Origin: FEN-680 sp036845225
Lineage (GTDB): Bacteria > Actinomycetota > Geothermincolia > Fen-727 > Anoxymicrobiaceae
Direction: 5' to 3'
Assembly (NCBI GenBank): GCA_036845225.1
Contig: DAIUEJ010000024.1
Coordinates: 1 to 40,713, forward strand
DNA: 40,713 bases
Part shown: positions 33,076-40,713 of the stretch, one piece after another
How positions within the stretch are numbered: the stretch's first letter is position 1
Layout: every line of letters starts with the position of its first letter
Made by a program: the position numbers and the translations under genes
Notes under the pieces: generated by a model
Databases searched by the model: none
The model's input: the letters and a program-made list of their open reading frames with translations, nothing else
Told to the model about the DNA's origin: nothing

Positions 33076-33106
33076 GCAAAAAAGTGCCTGGCCCCTTTTT
33101 GCATTT
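33076..33106. repeat. Dispersed repeat family B, second copy in tandem
   Basis: GCAAAAAA and TTTTTGC(ATTT) bound the core GTGCCTGGCCCC. Its last base is the first base of the TGA stop (33106-33108, minus strand) of the CoA ligase. Two related but different elements thus stand side by side within one operon. Confidence 0.8.
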
Positions 33107-34635
33107 CACAGATGGACCGGGCGGTTCTCCACCACGTATTCCGCCTTGATGCCGGTCTTCTCGAACAGCTCGAGCTCGAGCTTCTCCTTGTCCGGCTCGA
33201 TGATGACCTGATCCGGGGTGACCTCGGTGGTCCCCTTTACGTTTTTCCTGACGTCCTCGGCAACCTTGTCCGGCTCGAAGCCGTCCTGAACCGCGAGCCT
33301 TATGATGAGCTTATCGCGCGAGAACTCGTCCCCGGAGACTTCCTTGTCGAGGATGCTCTGAAACTGGTAGACGCCCGGGGTGTCCCTGACCGCCGATATC
33401 AACTCCATCAGCGCGACTCGCGTGCCCTTGAGCTTGGTGAAGTCTTTCTTCGCGCGCATTATCGGCGGGTACATTATCGGGTAGGTGAGTCCGCAGTGCT
33501 CGCAGCGCTCCCACCTCACTCCGCCGGCGATGAGGTCACCGGTGTAGTATCGCAGGAAGCATGTCCCGCGCCAGTCGATGTGGCTGAACACCAGGACGCC
33601 GGGCTCCCCGTCCGCGACGGGCTCGTTAGTCTCCGGGTCCAGGACCTCCCAGTAGAAGTACTTCGGGTTGAGGTGGATGTTCGAGTTCTCGTGGCACTCG
33701 TAGAAAGCGATCTTCATCTCGGTCATGCCGTAGCCCTGCACCAGCCGGAAGTCGTCGCGTCCACCGGCTCGCATCACCAGGCCCTTGATGTACTCTCGCA
33801 GCGAGTCGGTGAGGGGCTCGGCCGCGCACAGGGCGATGAACAGCTTTTCGAGCGGCTCGACCTCTCCGGACTCCACCATGTCAGCCGCCTTCCTGAGCCA
33901 GTAGACCAGGTAGGACGGGATGGCGATGAGCGCCCCGAAGCCGCCTTCCTTGAAGAGGTGTATCTGGCGCTCGGTCGGCACCACGTTCCCCCCGAAGGTG
34001 TCGAAGCCGCTGGCGGCGCAGAACCACTTTCCCATGAGCACCTGGAAGAAGGCCAGGTGAGGCGCTCCCGGGAAGATGTTGAGCGCGCGTATGTCCCAGG
34101 TGAGATCTTTTCCCGCCCAGAAGGCGGAAGCCGTTTCCGTTACCGGGCCGTGCAGGTCACGGTAGGTGTAGACGGCCGGCGTCGGGTCGCCGGTCGAGCC
34201 CGCGGAGGCGTGAAAATGGATGGGATTCCATTCGTTTGCTACTCGCCTTCCGACTTTCGTATAGGCGAAACCTTCCTTGTAGTTGGCGCGGTAGAGGTGC
34301 GCGTAGTCGCGGGGGTGGTCGAAAATGCTCTGGGCCACGTACTTGGCGAGGAACTTGCCCCCGATGCGGTCCGTGTCGTAGAGCGCATCACGGCCGGGCA
34401 GCTTCGGCTGGACGATGAACGCGATGGGGTCGGGGCGGTAATCGTCTTTGTACGTAACGGGTATCTTCGCAAGGTCTGAGGGTTTGCGGATATCGCTCGG
34501 CTTGATGCCGTGTTCCTTGAAGAGCTTGCGGTAGTAAGGATGGTACGGGTACATGACATCGGTGATGTAGTTCGAAAGCCTGCGGAACGACGCCTCCCTC
34601 TGGTCGTCCACACTTTTGAGGTAAAAGTTACGCAT
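33106..34635 (-). CDS. Phenylacetate-CoA ligase-family AMP-forming acyl-CoA synthetase
   Basis: The 509-residue enzyme activates a carboxylic acid to its CoA thioester with ATP. Visible motifs are the P-loop HASAGSTGDPTPAVYT, QGYGMTEM, RYYTGDL and the late KLKGTRV hinge region. A Cys pair, CEHCG, after TGDL is a metal-binding feature of the PaaK-like branch. It is longer than typical PaaK (about 430-440), mainly at the N-terminus. The substrate is not readable from sequence. The ATG follows AGGGGGC. It is the first gene of the operon behind the promoter at 34676-34704. Confidence 0.88.
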   Translation of the reverse strand: MRNFYLKSVDDQREASFRRLSNYITDVMYPYHPYYRKLFKEHGIKPSDIRKPSDLAKIPVTYKDDYRPDPIAFIVQPKLPGRDALYDTDRIGGKFLAKYVAQSIFDHPRDYAHLYRANYKEGFAYTKVGRRVANEWNPIHFHASAGSTGDPTPAVYTYRDLHGPVTETASAFWAGKDLTWDIRALNIFPGAPHLAFFQVLMGKWFCAASGFDTFGGNVVPTERQIHLFKEGGFGALIAIPSYLVYWLRKAADMVESGEVEPLEKLFIALCAAEPLTDSLREYIKGLVMRAGGRDDFRLVQGYGMTEMKIAFYECHENSNIHLNPKYFYWEVLDPETNEPVADGEPGVLVFSHIDWRGTCFLRYYTGDLIAGGVRWERCEHCGLTYPIMYPPIMRAKKDFTKLKGTRVALMELISAVRDTPGVYQFQSILDKEVSGDEFSRDKLIIRLAVQDGFEPDKVAEDVRKNVKGTTEVTPDQVIIEPDKEKLELELFEKTGIKAEYVVENRPVHL

Positions 34636-34675
34636 CGACAGCCCCCTGACTCAATGCTTTGACCACCAAGGCGAG

Positions 34676-34704
34676 AATATAAAGTATTCGTTTCTTCAGG
34701 TCAA
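34676..34704 (-). promoter_or_regulatory. Sigma-70-type promoter for the CoA ligase operon
   Basis: On the minus strand TTGACC (34699-34704) and TATATT (34676-34681) are 17 bases apart. Transcription would start near 34668, about 33 bases before the ligase ATG. A nine-base inverted pair, TGACTCAAT at 34647-34655 and ATTGAGTCA at 34709-34717, brackets it and may bind a regulator. Confidence 0.65.
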
Positions 34705-34734
34705 ACATATTGAGTCAAGGTCAGGTCCATTGCA

Positions 34735-35070
34735 CTACCATTTCTCGACGAAGTCCCGGAAGTGCGAGAGAAATGCGTACTCGGCGAGGAGGTCCTGGCG
34801 CTCGAGGTGCTTCTTCTGGAGGAACCGCATGTCTCGCGAGGCCCCCTTCATGCCTTCGATCTCTATCTCGCCCAGGAGCTCCTTGTTGAGCGCCTCGAGG
34901 TCCATGAGCCGCCGGTGATATCCCGGGATGAAGATGGCGACCAGGTCCAGTTCCTTGTAGCGACCAGTCGCGCCGCAGTGGCCGCAGCGAAACTCGCCGC
35001 TCGTGCCATCCTCCACACCCTCCAGCACGGCGCCGCACAGCGCGCATTTCTTCTCGGGTGTCTCTTCCAT
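34735..35070 (-). CDS. Small zinc-ribbon protein of unknown function
   Basis: The protein of about 111 residues has KCALCGAVLEG and FRCGHCGATGRY, a CX2C...CX2C zinc ribbon, then a charged helical tail (LMDLEALNKELLGEIEIEGMKG, LQKKHLERQDLLAEYAFL). I do not recognise a family. The ATG at 35070 follows GGTGAG. It is 44 bases after the next small gene on the same strand. Confidence 0.65.
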   Translation of the reverse strand: MEETPEKKCALCGAVLEGVEDGTSGEFRCGHCGATGRYKELDLVAIFIPGYHRRLMDLEALNKELLGEIEIEGMKGASRDMRFLQKKHLERQDLLAEYAFLSHFRDFVEKW

Positions 35071-35114
35071 GCTTCTCACCACCGGGGCCAGCCACCCCAG
35101 GGCCGGAGGGCTCT

Positions 35115-35351
35115 TCAGAAGACGTAGCCTTGCAGGTCCTCGAGTGACGGGTAGCTTCCGGTCGAATAGTACTTGCCGTTCCTCTGTACGAACGCGTAAA
35201 AGCCGTCGTGCGCCTCAACGACGAGGAACTGGGTCCCTGCCGTCCTGCCCTTGATCGCCTTCACGTAGTCGAAACGTTCGCGTATCTCCTCCGCGGTGAG
35301 GCATTCGCCGACTTCACACTGCGGTAGATGTTCGCGTTGCCGCCCTGCCAT
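35115..35351 (-). CDS. Small hypothetical protein
   Basis: The protein of about 78 residues from MAGRQREH has a helical part (LTAEEIRERFDYVKAIKG), then a beta-rich segment, TQFLVVEAHDGFYAFVQRNGKYYSTGSYPSLEDLQGYVF. It is soluble, with no known domain that I recognise. The ATG at 35351 follows GGGGAGAAG; a longer frame to 35423 is less likely. It is divergent from murT. Confidence 0.55.
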   Translation of the reverse strand: MAGRQREHLPQCEVGECLTAEEIRERFDYVKAIKGRTAGTQFLVVEAHDGFYAFVQRNGKYYSTGSYPSLEDLQGYVF

Positions 35352-35384
35352 GTCCGGCTTCTCCCCCCATGGTTCCGGTCCAGT

Positions 35385-35390
35385 TATAAT
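35385..35390 (+). promoter_or_regulatory. Possible -10 box in the region before murT
   Basis: TATAAT stands alone, without a recognisable -35 box, in the 146-base divergent space between the small hypothetical gene and murT. It could serve murT with a long leader; a minus-strand -10 (TATTAT) overlaps it. Confidence 0.25.
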
Positions 35391-35497
35391 ATCACGCCAA
35401 CCAGGCGGCGAACCGCGCCTCATTCATCATTTTCTCCGTCGGCACCGGGTCAACCCGGGCCGGCTCTCGGCGAAAACCCCTGTGGTAGACTTCCCCT

Positions 35498-36889
35498 ATG
35501 CGCCCTTCAACAAGAACCGCTCTCCTGCTCGGCAAAGGGATAGGCAACGCCAGCCGCACTCTCAAGTTCGGGGGAGGCTCGACCCTCCCGGGAAGGGTCG
35601 CGCGCCGGGTGAACCCCGCCTTCGTGGAGACGATGGTCAAGGAACTCCCCCTCGGGTGCGCGCTCATCACAGGTACAAACGGCAAGACGACGACCGCCAC
35701 ACTGCTTGCCTCCATCCTCGATAATGCGGGCATGACCCCGGTGCACAACCGCACCGGAGCCAACCTGATGGCCGGCATCGCCTCGGCGCTCATCAGGGAA
35801 TCGGACATGAGCGGACACCTCGGCGCGCACATCGGGCTCTTCGAGGTGGACGAGGCCGCCCTGCCTGCGGCCATCGCCGATACGTCCCCGAGACTGGTCC
35901 TGGTGAACAACCTCTTCCGCGACCAGCTCGACCGCTACGGCGAGCTCGACACCCTCGCCTCCAAGATGAAGAAGTCGATCGCCGGGCTGGACCCTGGGGC
36001 CGTCGTCGCGCTCAACGCCGACGATCCGCTGGTCTCGTCCATCGGCAGCGGCCTCGAGCAGAAGGTCATGTACTACGGCATCGACGACGAGAGCTACGCG
36101 AGCGGCATAATGCAGCACGCCGCGGACAGCAAGCACTGCGCCGCGTGCGGCGCCAGGCTCGACTATGATTACTACCTTTTCGGACACCTCGGCAGGTACA
36201 ACTGCCCGGGGTGCGGCGCCTCGCGGCCGGCGGCCGAGGTCGCCGCGACCCACCTCGAGATGCTGGGCATGGACGGGACGCGCTGCACGCTGAGGTTTCC
36301 GGGCGGAAGCTCCGAGCTGGTCATCCCGCTCCCCGGCCTCTACAACGTCTACAACATACTCGCCGCGATGACCGCGGGCCTCGCGCTGGGCGTCGAGCCC
36401 GACGTCATCATGCCGGCTGTGGAGGAGTTCACCGCGGCGTTCGGCAGGGTCGAGCGCGTGAAGACCGCCGACCGCGAGATACTGATGATACTCGCCAAGA
36501 ACCCGGCCGGCTTCAACGAGGTCATCCGCACCCTCACGTTCGAGCCCGGCCGGAAGTCCGTAGTGCTGGCGCTGAACGACAACATCGCGGACGGCAGGGA
36601 CGTGTCCTGGATATGGGACGTCGACTTCGAGATGTTCCGCGGGAAGGTCACAGACGTCGTCTGCTCGGGGATCCGGGCATGGGACATGGCGCTGCGCATA
36701 AAATACTCGGGTATCGGAGAGCTTTCGCTCACCACCGAGCCCGCCCTGGAAAAGGCGCTCGACCTGGGACTCAATGCGATCGGCCCGGGAGAGACGCTCT
36801 ATGTGGTGCCGACCTACACCGCGATGCTCGACCTTCGCCGCACCATGGTCTCCCGGGGCCTCGTCGCCCCATACTGGGAGGGACAGTGA
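35498..36889 (+). CDS. murT: Lipid II isoglutaminyl synthase subunit MurT
   Basis: The 463-residue Mur-ligase-like subunit, with GatD, amidates the D-Glu of lipid II. ATP loop TGTNGKTTTATLL, NNLFRDQLDRYGE and the family's CX2C zinc ribbon (HCAACGARLDYD ... YNCPGCGASRP) are present, with the C-terminal DUF1727-type part (LAKNPAGFNEVIRTL, LNDNIADGRDVSWIWDVDFE). No strong ribosome binding site is seen. The stop overlaps gatD by four bases. Confidence 0.95.
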   Translation: MRPSTRTALLLGKGIGNASRTLKFGGGSTLPGRVARRVNPAFVETMVKELPLGCALITGTNGKTTTATLLASILDNAGMTPVHNRTGANLMAGIASALIRESDMSGHLGAHIGLFEVDEAALPAAIADTSPRLVLVNNLFRDQLDRYGELDTLASKMKKSIAGLDPGAVVALNADDPLVSSIGSGLEQKVMYYGIDDESYASGIMQHAADSKHCAACGARLDYDYYLFGHLGRYNCPGCGASRPAAEVAATHLEMLGMDGTRCTLRFPGGSSELVIPLPGLYNVYNILAAMTAGLALGVEPDVIMPAVEEFTAAFGRVERVKTADREILMILAKNPAGFNEVIRTLTFEPGRKSVVLALNDNIADGRDVSWIWDVDFEMFRGKVTDVVCSGIRAWDMALRIKYSGIGELSLTTEPALEKALDLGLNAIGPGETLYVVPTYTAMLDLRRTMVSRGLVAPYWEGQ

Positions 36890-37623
36890 CGGTACGCATC
36901 GGGTGGCTCTACCCCGACCTCATGAATATCTACGGCGACCGGGGGAACATAGTGACGCTGGTCCAGCGGTGCAAGTGGCGCGGGATTCCCGTGGAGGTGG
37001 ACGAGCTCGGGCCCGGCGACCGCATCCACGATGGCCTGCATGACATATTCTTCATGGGCGGCGGGCAGGACCGCGAGCAGGAGCTGGTCTACCTGGACCT
37101 CCTCGAGCTCAAGGGCGAGTCTCTCAAGCGGCAGATAGAGAACGGTGCCGCCGCGCTCGTCATCTGCGGAGGCTACCAGCTCTTCGGAAAGTTCTACCGC
37201 CCGTTCGAGGGGGACGAGCTGGCGGGCATAGAGGTCTTCGACGCATATACTGTCGCGGGCAGGAAGCGATGTATCGGGAACGTGGTCGCGCACTCGGCCC
37301 TGGGCGGGCCTTCGGGTACCATCGTCGGCTTCGAGAACCACTCGGGCAAGACCTACCTGGGCGAAGGCTGCATGCCCCTCGGCATGGTGACCACCGGCTA
37401 CGGCAACAATGCCGAAGACCGCACGGAGGGCGCGGTGTACCTCGGGGCCATCGGCACATACCTCCACGGCTCGCTGCTCCCTAAAAACCCGGGAGTCGCG
37501 GATTTCCTCATCGAAAAGGGGCTCGCGCGGCAGGGTGGCGACGTCCGGCTCGACCCGCTGGACGATACGGTGGAACTGCGCGCCCACGACTCGGCTGTGG
37601 CGAGAGCGCGGAAGACCCACTGA
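36886..37623 (+). CDS. gatD: Lipid II isoglutaminyl synthase glutaminase subunit GatD
   Basis: The 245-residue class I glutamine amidotransferase releases ammonia for MurT. The nucleophile is Cys94 in LVICGGYQLFG, the same number as in known GatD proteins, and the catalytic His is in GTYLHGSLLPKNP. The start is GTG (GTGA overlap with murT) after GGGAGGG. The pair implies amidated, cross-linkable peptidoglycan as in Gram-positive bacteria. Confidence 0.95.
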   Translation: MTVRIGWLYPDLMNIYGDRGNIVTLVQRCKWRGIPVEVDELGPGDRIHDGLHDIFFMGGGQDREQELVYLDLLELKGESLKRQIENGAAALVICGGYQLFGKFYRPFEGDELAGIEVFDAYTVAGRKRCIGNVVAHSALGGPSGTIVGFENHSGKTYLGEGCMPLGMVTTGYGNNAEDRTEGAVYLGAIGTYLHGSLLPKNPGVADFLIEKGLARQGGDVRLDPLDDTVELRAHDSAVARARKTH

Positions 37624-37710
37624 GCCACCGTTTGATATCACTGTCCCTCTCTTCGAATTGCAGTATATTGTCCCCGGTACGAGCACGCGATCAGAGAACG
37701 AGATAACAAA

Positions 37711-37739
37711 GCGAGCTGGGGGGCGGCCCCCGGGCTCGC
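37711..37739 (+). other. Strong hairpin in the leader of the large secreted protein
   Basis: GCGAGC(T)GGGGG pairs with CCCCCGGGCTCGC around a GCGG loop, ten or more paired bases. It lies in the 139-base space between gatD and the secreted-protein gene, 23 bases before the TTG start. It could be a terminator for gatD without a T-tract or part of a structured leader. I could not assign a riboswitch class. Confidence 0.4.
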
Positions 37740-37762
37740 CTGAGCGACAAGGGCGGCAACTG

Positions 37763-40398
37763 TTGGAACGGGCCACCGGCCTCAAGACAGCGATATGCGC
37801 GGCGGTCGCGGCCGCGCTCCTGCTGACGGCGATCGTTCCCGCAATCGCCGCGGGGCCGCCGGCAACCTTCCGGGCGGACAATCCCGTCTGGGTGGACAGG
37901 AGCATCCCCGGGGTATCGGGGGCCATCGCCGCCGTCCAGGTCAAGGCAGGCGACCCGCAACACGTCGCCGTCGTGGACGGCACCAACACCCTTTACTCTA
38001 GCCAGGACAGCGGTCTCACCTGGGCACCCTCACTCGTCGCGCCAGGCCTTCCGCTGAAGACCGTCACGGCCAGCAAGGCAACTCCGGGCACCTTCTACGC
38101 GCTCCAGGCTGGAACCGTCCTCGGCTCCCAGGTATATGTCAGCAACAACGCGGGGGCCCTCTGGGCTTCGCTCCCGGTGATCCCGGGGCCGGCAAATGAT
38201 ATCGCGACGGGCAGCGAGGCGGCAGTGCTGGCGGCGGCGACCGGTCCGGCGTCACCGACATGCCTCCGTATTTCAGCCTGGACAGCGGCTCCACCTGGTT
38301 TGCAGGCACCGCCCCCTCGTCGGTCTGGTCGCGCGCCGCCGGCGACCCCACCGGCTGGAGGACGTTCTACGCGGCCGAGGAGGCAGCCTCCACCGACCCG
38401 ATCTACAAGAGCCCGGACGGCGGGATCACCTGGGCGGTGTGCGGGAGCTTTCCCGCGCCGGTCCATGCCACCGCTCTGGCGGTCTTCCCCAGCAGTGGGC
38501 CGGTGCTCATGGGCACGGACACCGCGGGCGGCGGCCAGATCTATCGGTCGAACGACGGCGGCTCGTCCTGGGTAATGTCCGCGGGCGGCCTTCCGGCGGG
38601 CGAAGCCGTGCTGGACGTCTCGATCAGCGGCTCGACACCCAGCATCGCCTACGCCGCGACCGACAAGGGCGTCTACGCGAGCCACGACTCGGGCACGAGC
38701 TGGACGGACATCAGCGGGAATCTCCCGGAGAAGGAGTTCCGGTCGCTGTCGGCGACCGGCGGCTCGAACAACACCGTCTTCGCCGGGGCGGCCGACGGAG
38801 CGGTCTATGAGACGAGCGTCCCGGCTATAAGCGGCCTCAACCCCACTTCGGGGCAGGCGGGCGACGTGGTGACCATAACCGGGTCGAACCTCGGGCCGGG
38901 CGGAGCCGGCTCGTTCGTCTCTTTCGCGGGGATCAGCGCCTCTTCGTACCGGATGTGGACAGACACCCTCATCAGGGTCGAAGTGCCCCGCGAGGCGATG
39001 AGCGGCGGGGTGTTCGCGGTGACCCCGCAGGGTTCGTCCAACGCGGTGCAGTTCACCATCGACCATCCCCAGCCCCCGTCGTACAGGTGGTACCTGGCGG
39101 AAGGGTGCACGGGCGAGAGCGCTCGGGGCACCTTCGACACATGGGTGCTCGTGCAGAACCCGGGAGATTCTTCGGCAGGGGTTCAGCTGACTTTCATGAC
39201 CTCGGGAGGCGCGCAGAACGGGCCTTCGCTGAACGTGCCTCCGGGCTCGCGGACTTCGGTTCGCGTCGCTGACTTCGTGCCGGACACCTGGGACGTGTCG
39301 ACCGAGCTCACCTCGGACCGCCCTGTCATCGCGGAGCGCTCGATCTACTGGAACGCGCCGGCCTGCTTCCGGCAGGCTGCCAGTGATTCCATCGGGGTGA
39401 CGTCCCCGTCGACGTCGTGGTACCTCGCGGAAGGGTGCACCGGCATCGGGGCATCGGGCACGTTCGAGACGTGGGTCCTGGTCATGAACCCGGGGACGAC
39501 GGACGCGACCGTGCACCTCACCTACATGACGCCCGACGGCCCGGTGAGCGGGCCTGAGCTGCTGGTCCCCGCCGGCTTCAGAAAGAGTGTGAGCGTAGCA
39601 GATACCCTTCCCAACTGCTGGAGCGTGTCAACGACGGTGACTTCAGACAAGCCGGTCGTGGCCGAGCGCTCGATGTACCTCGACACCGCGACGGACTACC
39701 GGCAGGCCGCGACCGACTCGATCGGCGTAGTGTCGGGCAGCACCTCCTGGTACCTCGCCGAGGGGAGCACGGGGCTGAGCCCGAGCGGCACGTTCGAGAC
39801 CTGGGTGCTGGTCCAGAACCCGGGCAACCAGGCCGCGAACGTCCAGGTGACCTACATGACCCCGTCGGGCGCGGTCGCCGGCCCATCGCTCTCGCTCGCG
39901 CCGATGACGAGGAAGACCGTAAACGTGGCGGACGCCGTCCCGGACTGCTGGGAGGTCTCCACCAGGGTCACCTCCGACCAGCCGGTGATCGCCGAGCGTT
40001 CCATCTACTGGAGCGGCTCGCAGGGGTACCGGCAGGCCGCGACCGGCTCCATCGGGGTGACCTCGGCACAGAAGACGTGGTGCCTCGCGGAGGGCTGTAC
40101 GGGGGTCAACGAGCAGGGGTCCTTCGAGACCTGGGTGCTGGTGCAGAACCCCAACCCGGTGATAGCGACCGCCAGGCTCACCTACATGACGCCCAACGGC
40201 CCGGTCGATGGACCCACGGTCGCGCTTCCGGCCAACAGCAGAAAGACCGTGAACGTCGCGGACGTGGTGGCGGGCGGTTGGGACGTATCGACCAGAGTGG
40301 AATCGGACCTGCCCGTCATCGTAGAGCGCGCGATGTACTGGGACGCGCCCGGGGTGCTGCGCCAGGCGGCCCACGACTCGATAGGCGTCCCCCAGTAG
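37763..40398 (+). CDS. Large secreted propeller/IPT/WYLAEG-repeat protein, frameshifted
   Basis: From TTG 37763 a signal peptide (AICAAVAAALLLTAIVPAIAA) leads into beta-propeller blades with Asp-box-like SGLTWAP, GGITWAV, GGSSWVM and SGTSWTD. The frame then breaks between about 38240 and 38259: one reads AAATGPASP, the other resumes as GVTDMPPYFSLDSGSTW, and one missing base in GGTCCGGC would repair it. After the break come an IPT/TIG domain (ISGLNPTSGQAGDVVTITG) and four 110-residue repeats starting WYLAEGCTG. The protein is extracellular, probably a surface adhesin or binding protein of about 875 residues. No anchor is seen. Confidence 0.78.
39088..40398 (+). repeat. Four 330-base coding repeats
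   Basis: Units begin at 39088, 39418, 39748 and 40078, exactly 330 bases apart, each opening with W(Y/C)LAEGxTG and then G(T/S)F(D/E)TWVLVxNP, VADxVP and (V/I)VERxxY. The last unit ends at the stop codon. Spacing is exact but the DNA has diverged, so the duplication is old and maintained for length. Confidence 0.9.
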
Positions 40399-40464
40399 GG
40401 GTCGGGCGCCGTCTACCTCTCCAGGCGAAACGCGATCTTGTGCTAAAATACCAACCACTTATGT

Positions 40465-40539
40465 GGGCGTTTAGCTCAGTGGGAGAGCGCTGCCTTCACA
40501 CGGCAGAGGTCATGGGTTCAAATCCCCTAACGCCCACCA
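40465..40539 (+). tRNA. tRNA-Val (anticodon CAC), CCA encoded
   Basis: The acceptor GGGCGTT pairs with AACGCCC, the anticodon stem CTGCC/GGCAG encloses TTCACAC with anticodon CAC, and the T-arm has GGTTCAAATCCCC. CCA is encoded at 40537-40539. One mismatch sits in the T stem. Confidence 0.95.
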
Positions 40540-40570
40540 TTCAACTCCAAGGTCACACTCTTATTTCAAT

Positions 40571-40601
40571 TGTGGGCGTTAGGGGATTTGAACACATGAC
40601 C
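40571..40601 (-). repeat. Inverted partial copy of the tRNA-Val 3' end
   Basis: On the minus strand GGTCATGTGTTCAAATCCCC and the following TAACGCCCAC repeat the tRNA's 40508-40536 with one or two differences. It stands 31 bases beyond the tRNA in the opposite orientation. It lacks the 5' half and is not a second tRNA. Confidence 0.8.
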
Positions 40602-40636
40602 ACCCCACGCGCCGGTGGCGCGCGGTGACCCCGGGC

Positions 40637-40655
40637 CGGGGAAAGTATTTCCCCG
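40637..40655. other. Perfect hairpin in the terminal non-coding region
   Basis: CGGGGAAA pairs with TTTCCCCG around GTA. It belongs to the 174-base stretch after the tRNA, in which I see no gene. It may be part of a structured RNA continuing past the window. Confidence 0.45.
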
Positions 40656-40681
40656 CATAGATTCACTAATGGGGGTGAGCA

Positions 40682-40700
40682 GCAGGACCGCAGGTCCTGC
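40682..40700. other. Second perfect hairpin at the window end
   Basis: GCAGGACC pairs with GGTCCTGC around GCA. Together with the hairpin at 40637-40655 and the GC-rich palindrome near 40607-40623 it makes the region after tRNA-Val unusually structured. The end of the window cuts it off. Confidence 0.45.
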
Positions 40701-40713
40701 GATGAGAGGGGGT

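Noticed and set aside
37711..37739. c-di-GMP riboswitch before the secreted protein
   Set aside because: The hairpin is strong but the conserved GEMM motifs are not found.
40571..40601. A second tRNA on the minus strand
   Set aside because: Only the 3' end is present; upstream sequence cannot form D and anticodon arms.

Overview
The window is GC-rich, densely packed chromosomal DNA. It most likely comes from an anaerobic, uncultured member of the Actinomycetota (Geothermincolia-like lineages are my guess; no rRNA or ribosomal marker is present to test it). Supporting signs are the PafB/PafC WYL-regulator pair, MurT/GatD, a six-gene Rnf complex, a 2-hydroxyacyl-CoA dehydratase-type subunit, an actinobacterial-style pseudopilin and secreted proteins built from WYLAEGCTG repeats. 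A 100-N scaffold gap shows that this is a draft, probably metagenomic, assembly.

Layout. 1-4062: AT-rich spacer and GC-rich tandem repeats, then a minus-strand set of a RuBisCO-like protein, an FGGY sugar kinase and a DUF3786 protein. 4125-6440: a small membrane protein and a queuosine/preQ0 cluster (queE, a DUF366 gene, queD). 6530-9221: a 2-hydroxyacyl-CoA dehydratase-type subunit, a DUF4013 membrane protein and an MBL-fold hydrolase. 9404-10627: a pseudopilin interrupted by an in-frame amber codon and a membrane protein with a degenerate GGDEF domain. 10757-14752: a GNAT acetyltransferase, then a plus-strand operon of NusG-domain-II protein, Gx-family membrane protein and EcfA1-EcfA2-EcfT. 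14819-18569: a secreted IPT/TIG protein and a FecR-TPR lipoprotein. 18646-25726: apbE, the rnfCDGEAB operon on the minus strand and a divergent RseC-like gene. 25846-30043: an EF-Tu-domain-2-like small protein, a secreted-protein remnant, a metallophosphoesterase, pafB/pafC and a lipoprotein of 20-residue repeats broken by the gap. 30097-34704: a catabolic operon (acyl-CoA dehydrogenase, DUF35, thiolase-like protein, CoA ligase) with a good promoter, an operator-like dyad and a UUCG terminator. 34735-37623: two small unknowns, then murT-gatD. 37763-40713: a large secreted propeller/IPT/repeat protein with a frameshift, tRNA-Val(CAC) and structured non-coding DNA.

How it works together. Rnf couples ferredoxin and NAD to an ion gradient and carries covalent FMN placed by ApbE; the RseC-like protein belongs to the same system. 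The Gx protein sits where an ECF transporter expects its substrate-binding S component. The CoA ligase/thiolase-like/DUF35/ACAD set would activate and shorten an acyl chain, but the thiolase-like protein lacks the usual nucleophilic cysteine. The RuBisCO-like protein keeps the metal site but loses phosphate and catalytic residues, and beside a sugar kinase it suggests metabolism of a phosphorylated keto-sugar or sugar acid rather than CO2 fixation.

Two families of short dispersed repeats (cores GGACCTGACCCC, and GTGCCTGGCACC or GGGGTCAGACC, each bounded by short inverted ends) recur through the window. Several abut or contain a stop codon. All functions are read from sequence recognition; no searches were run.
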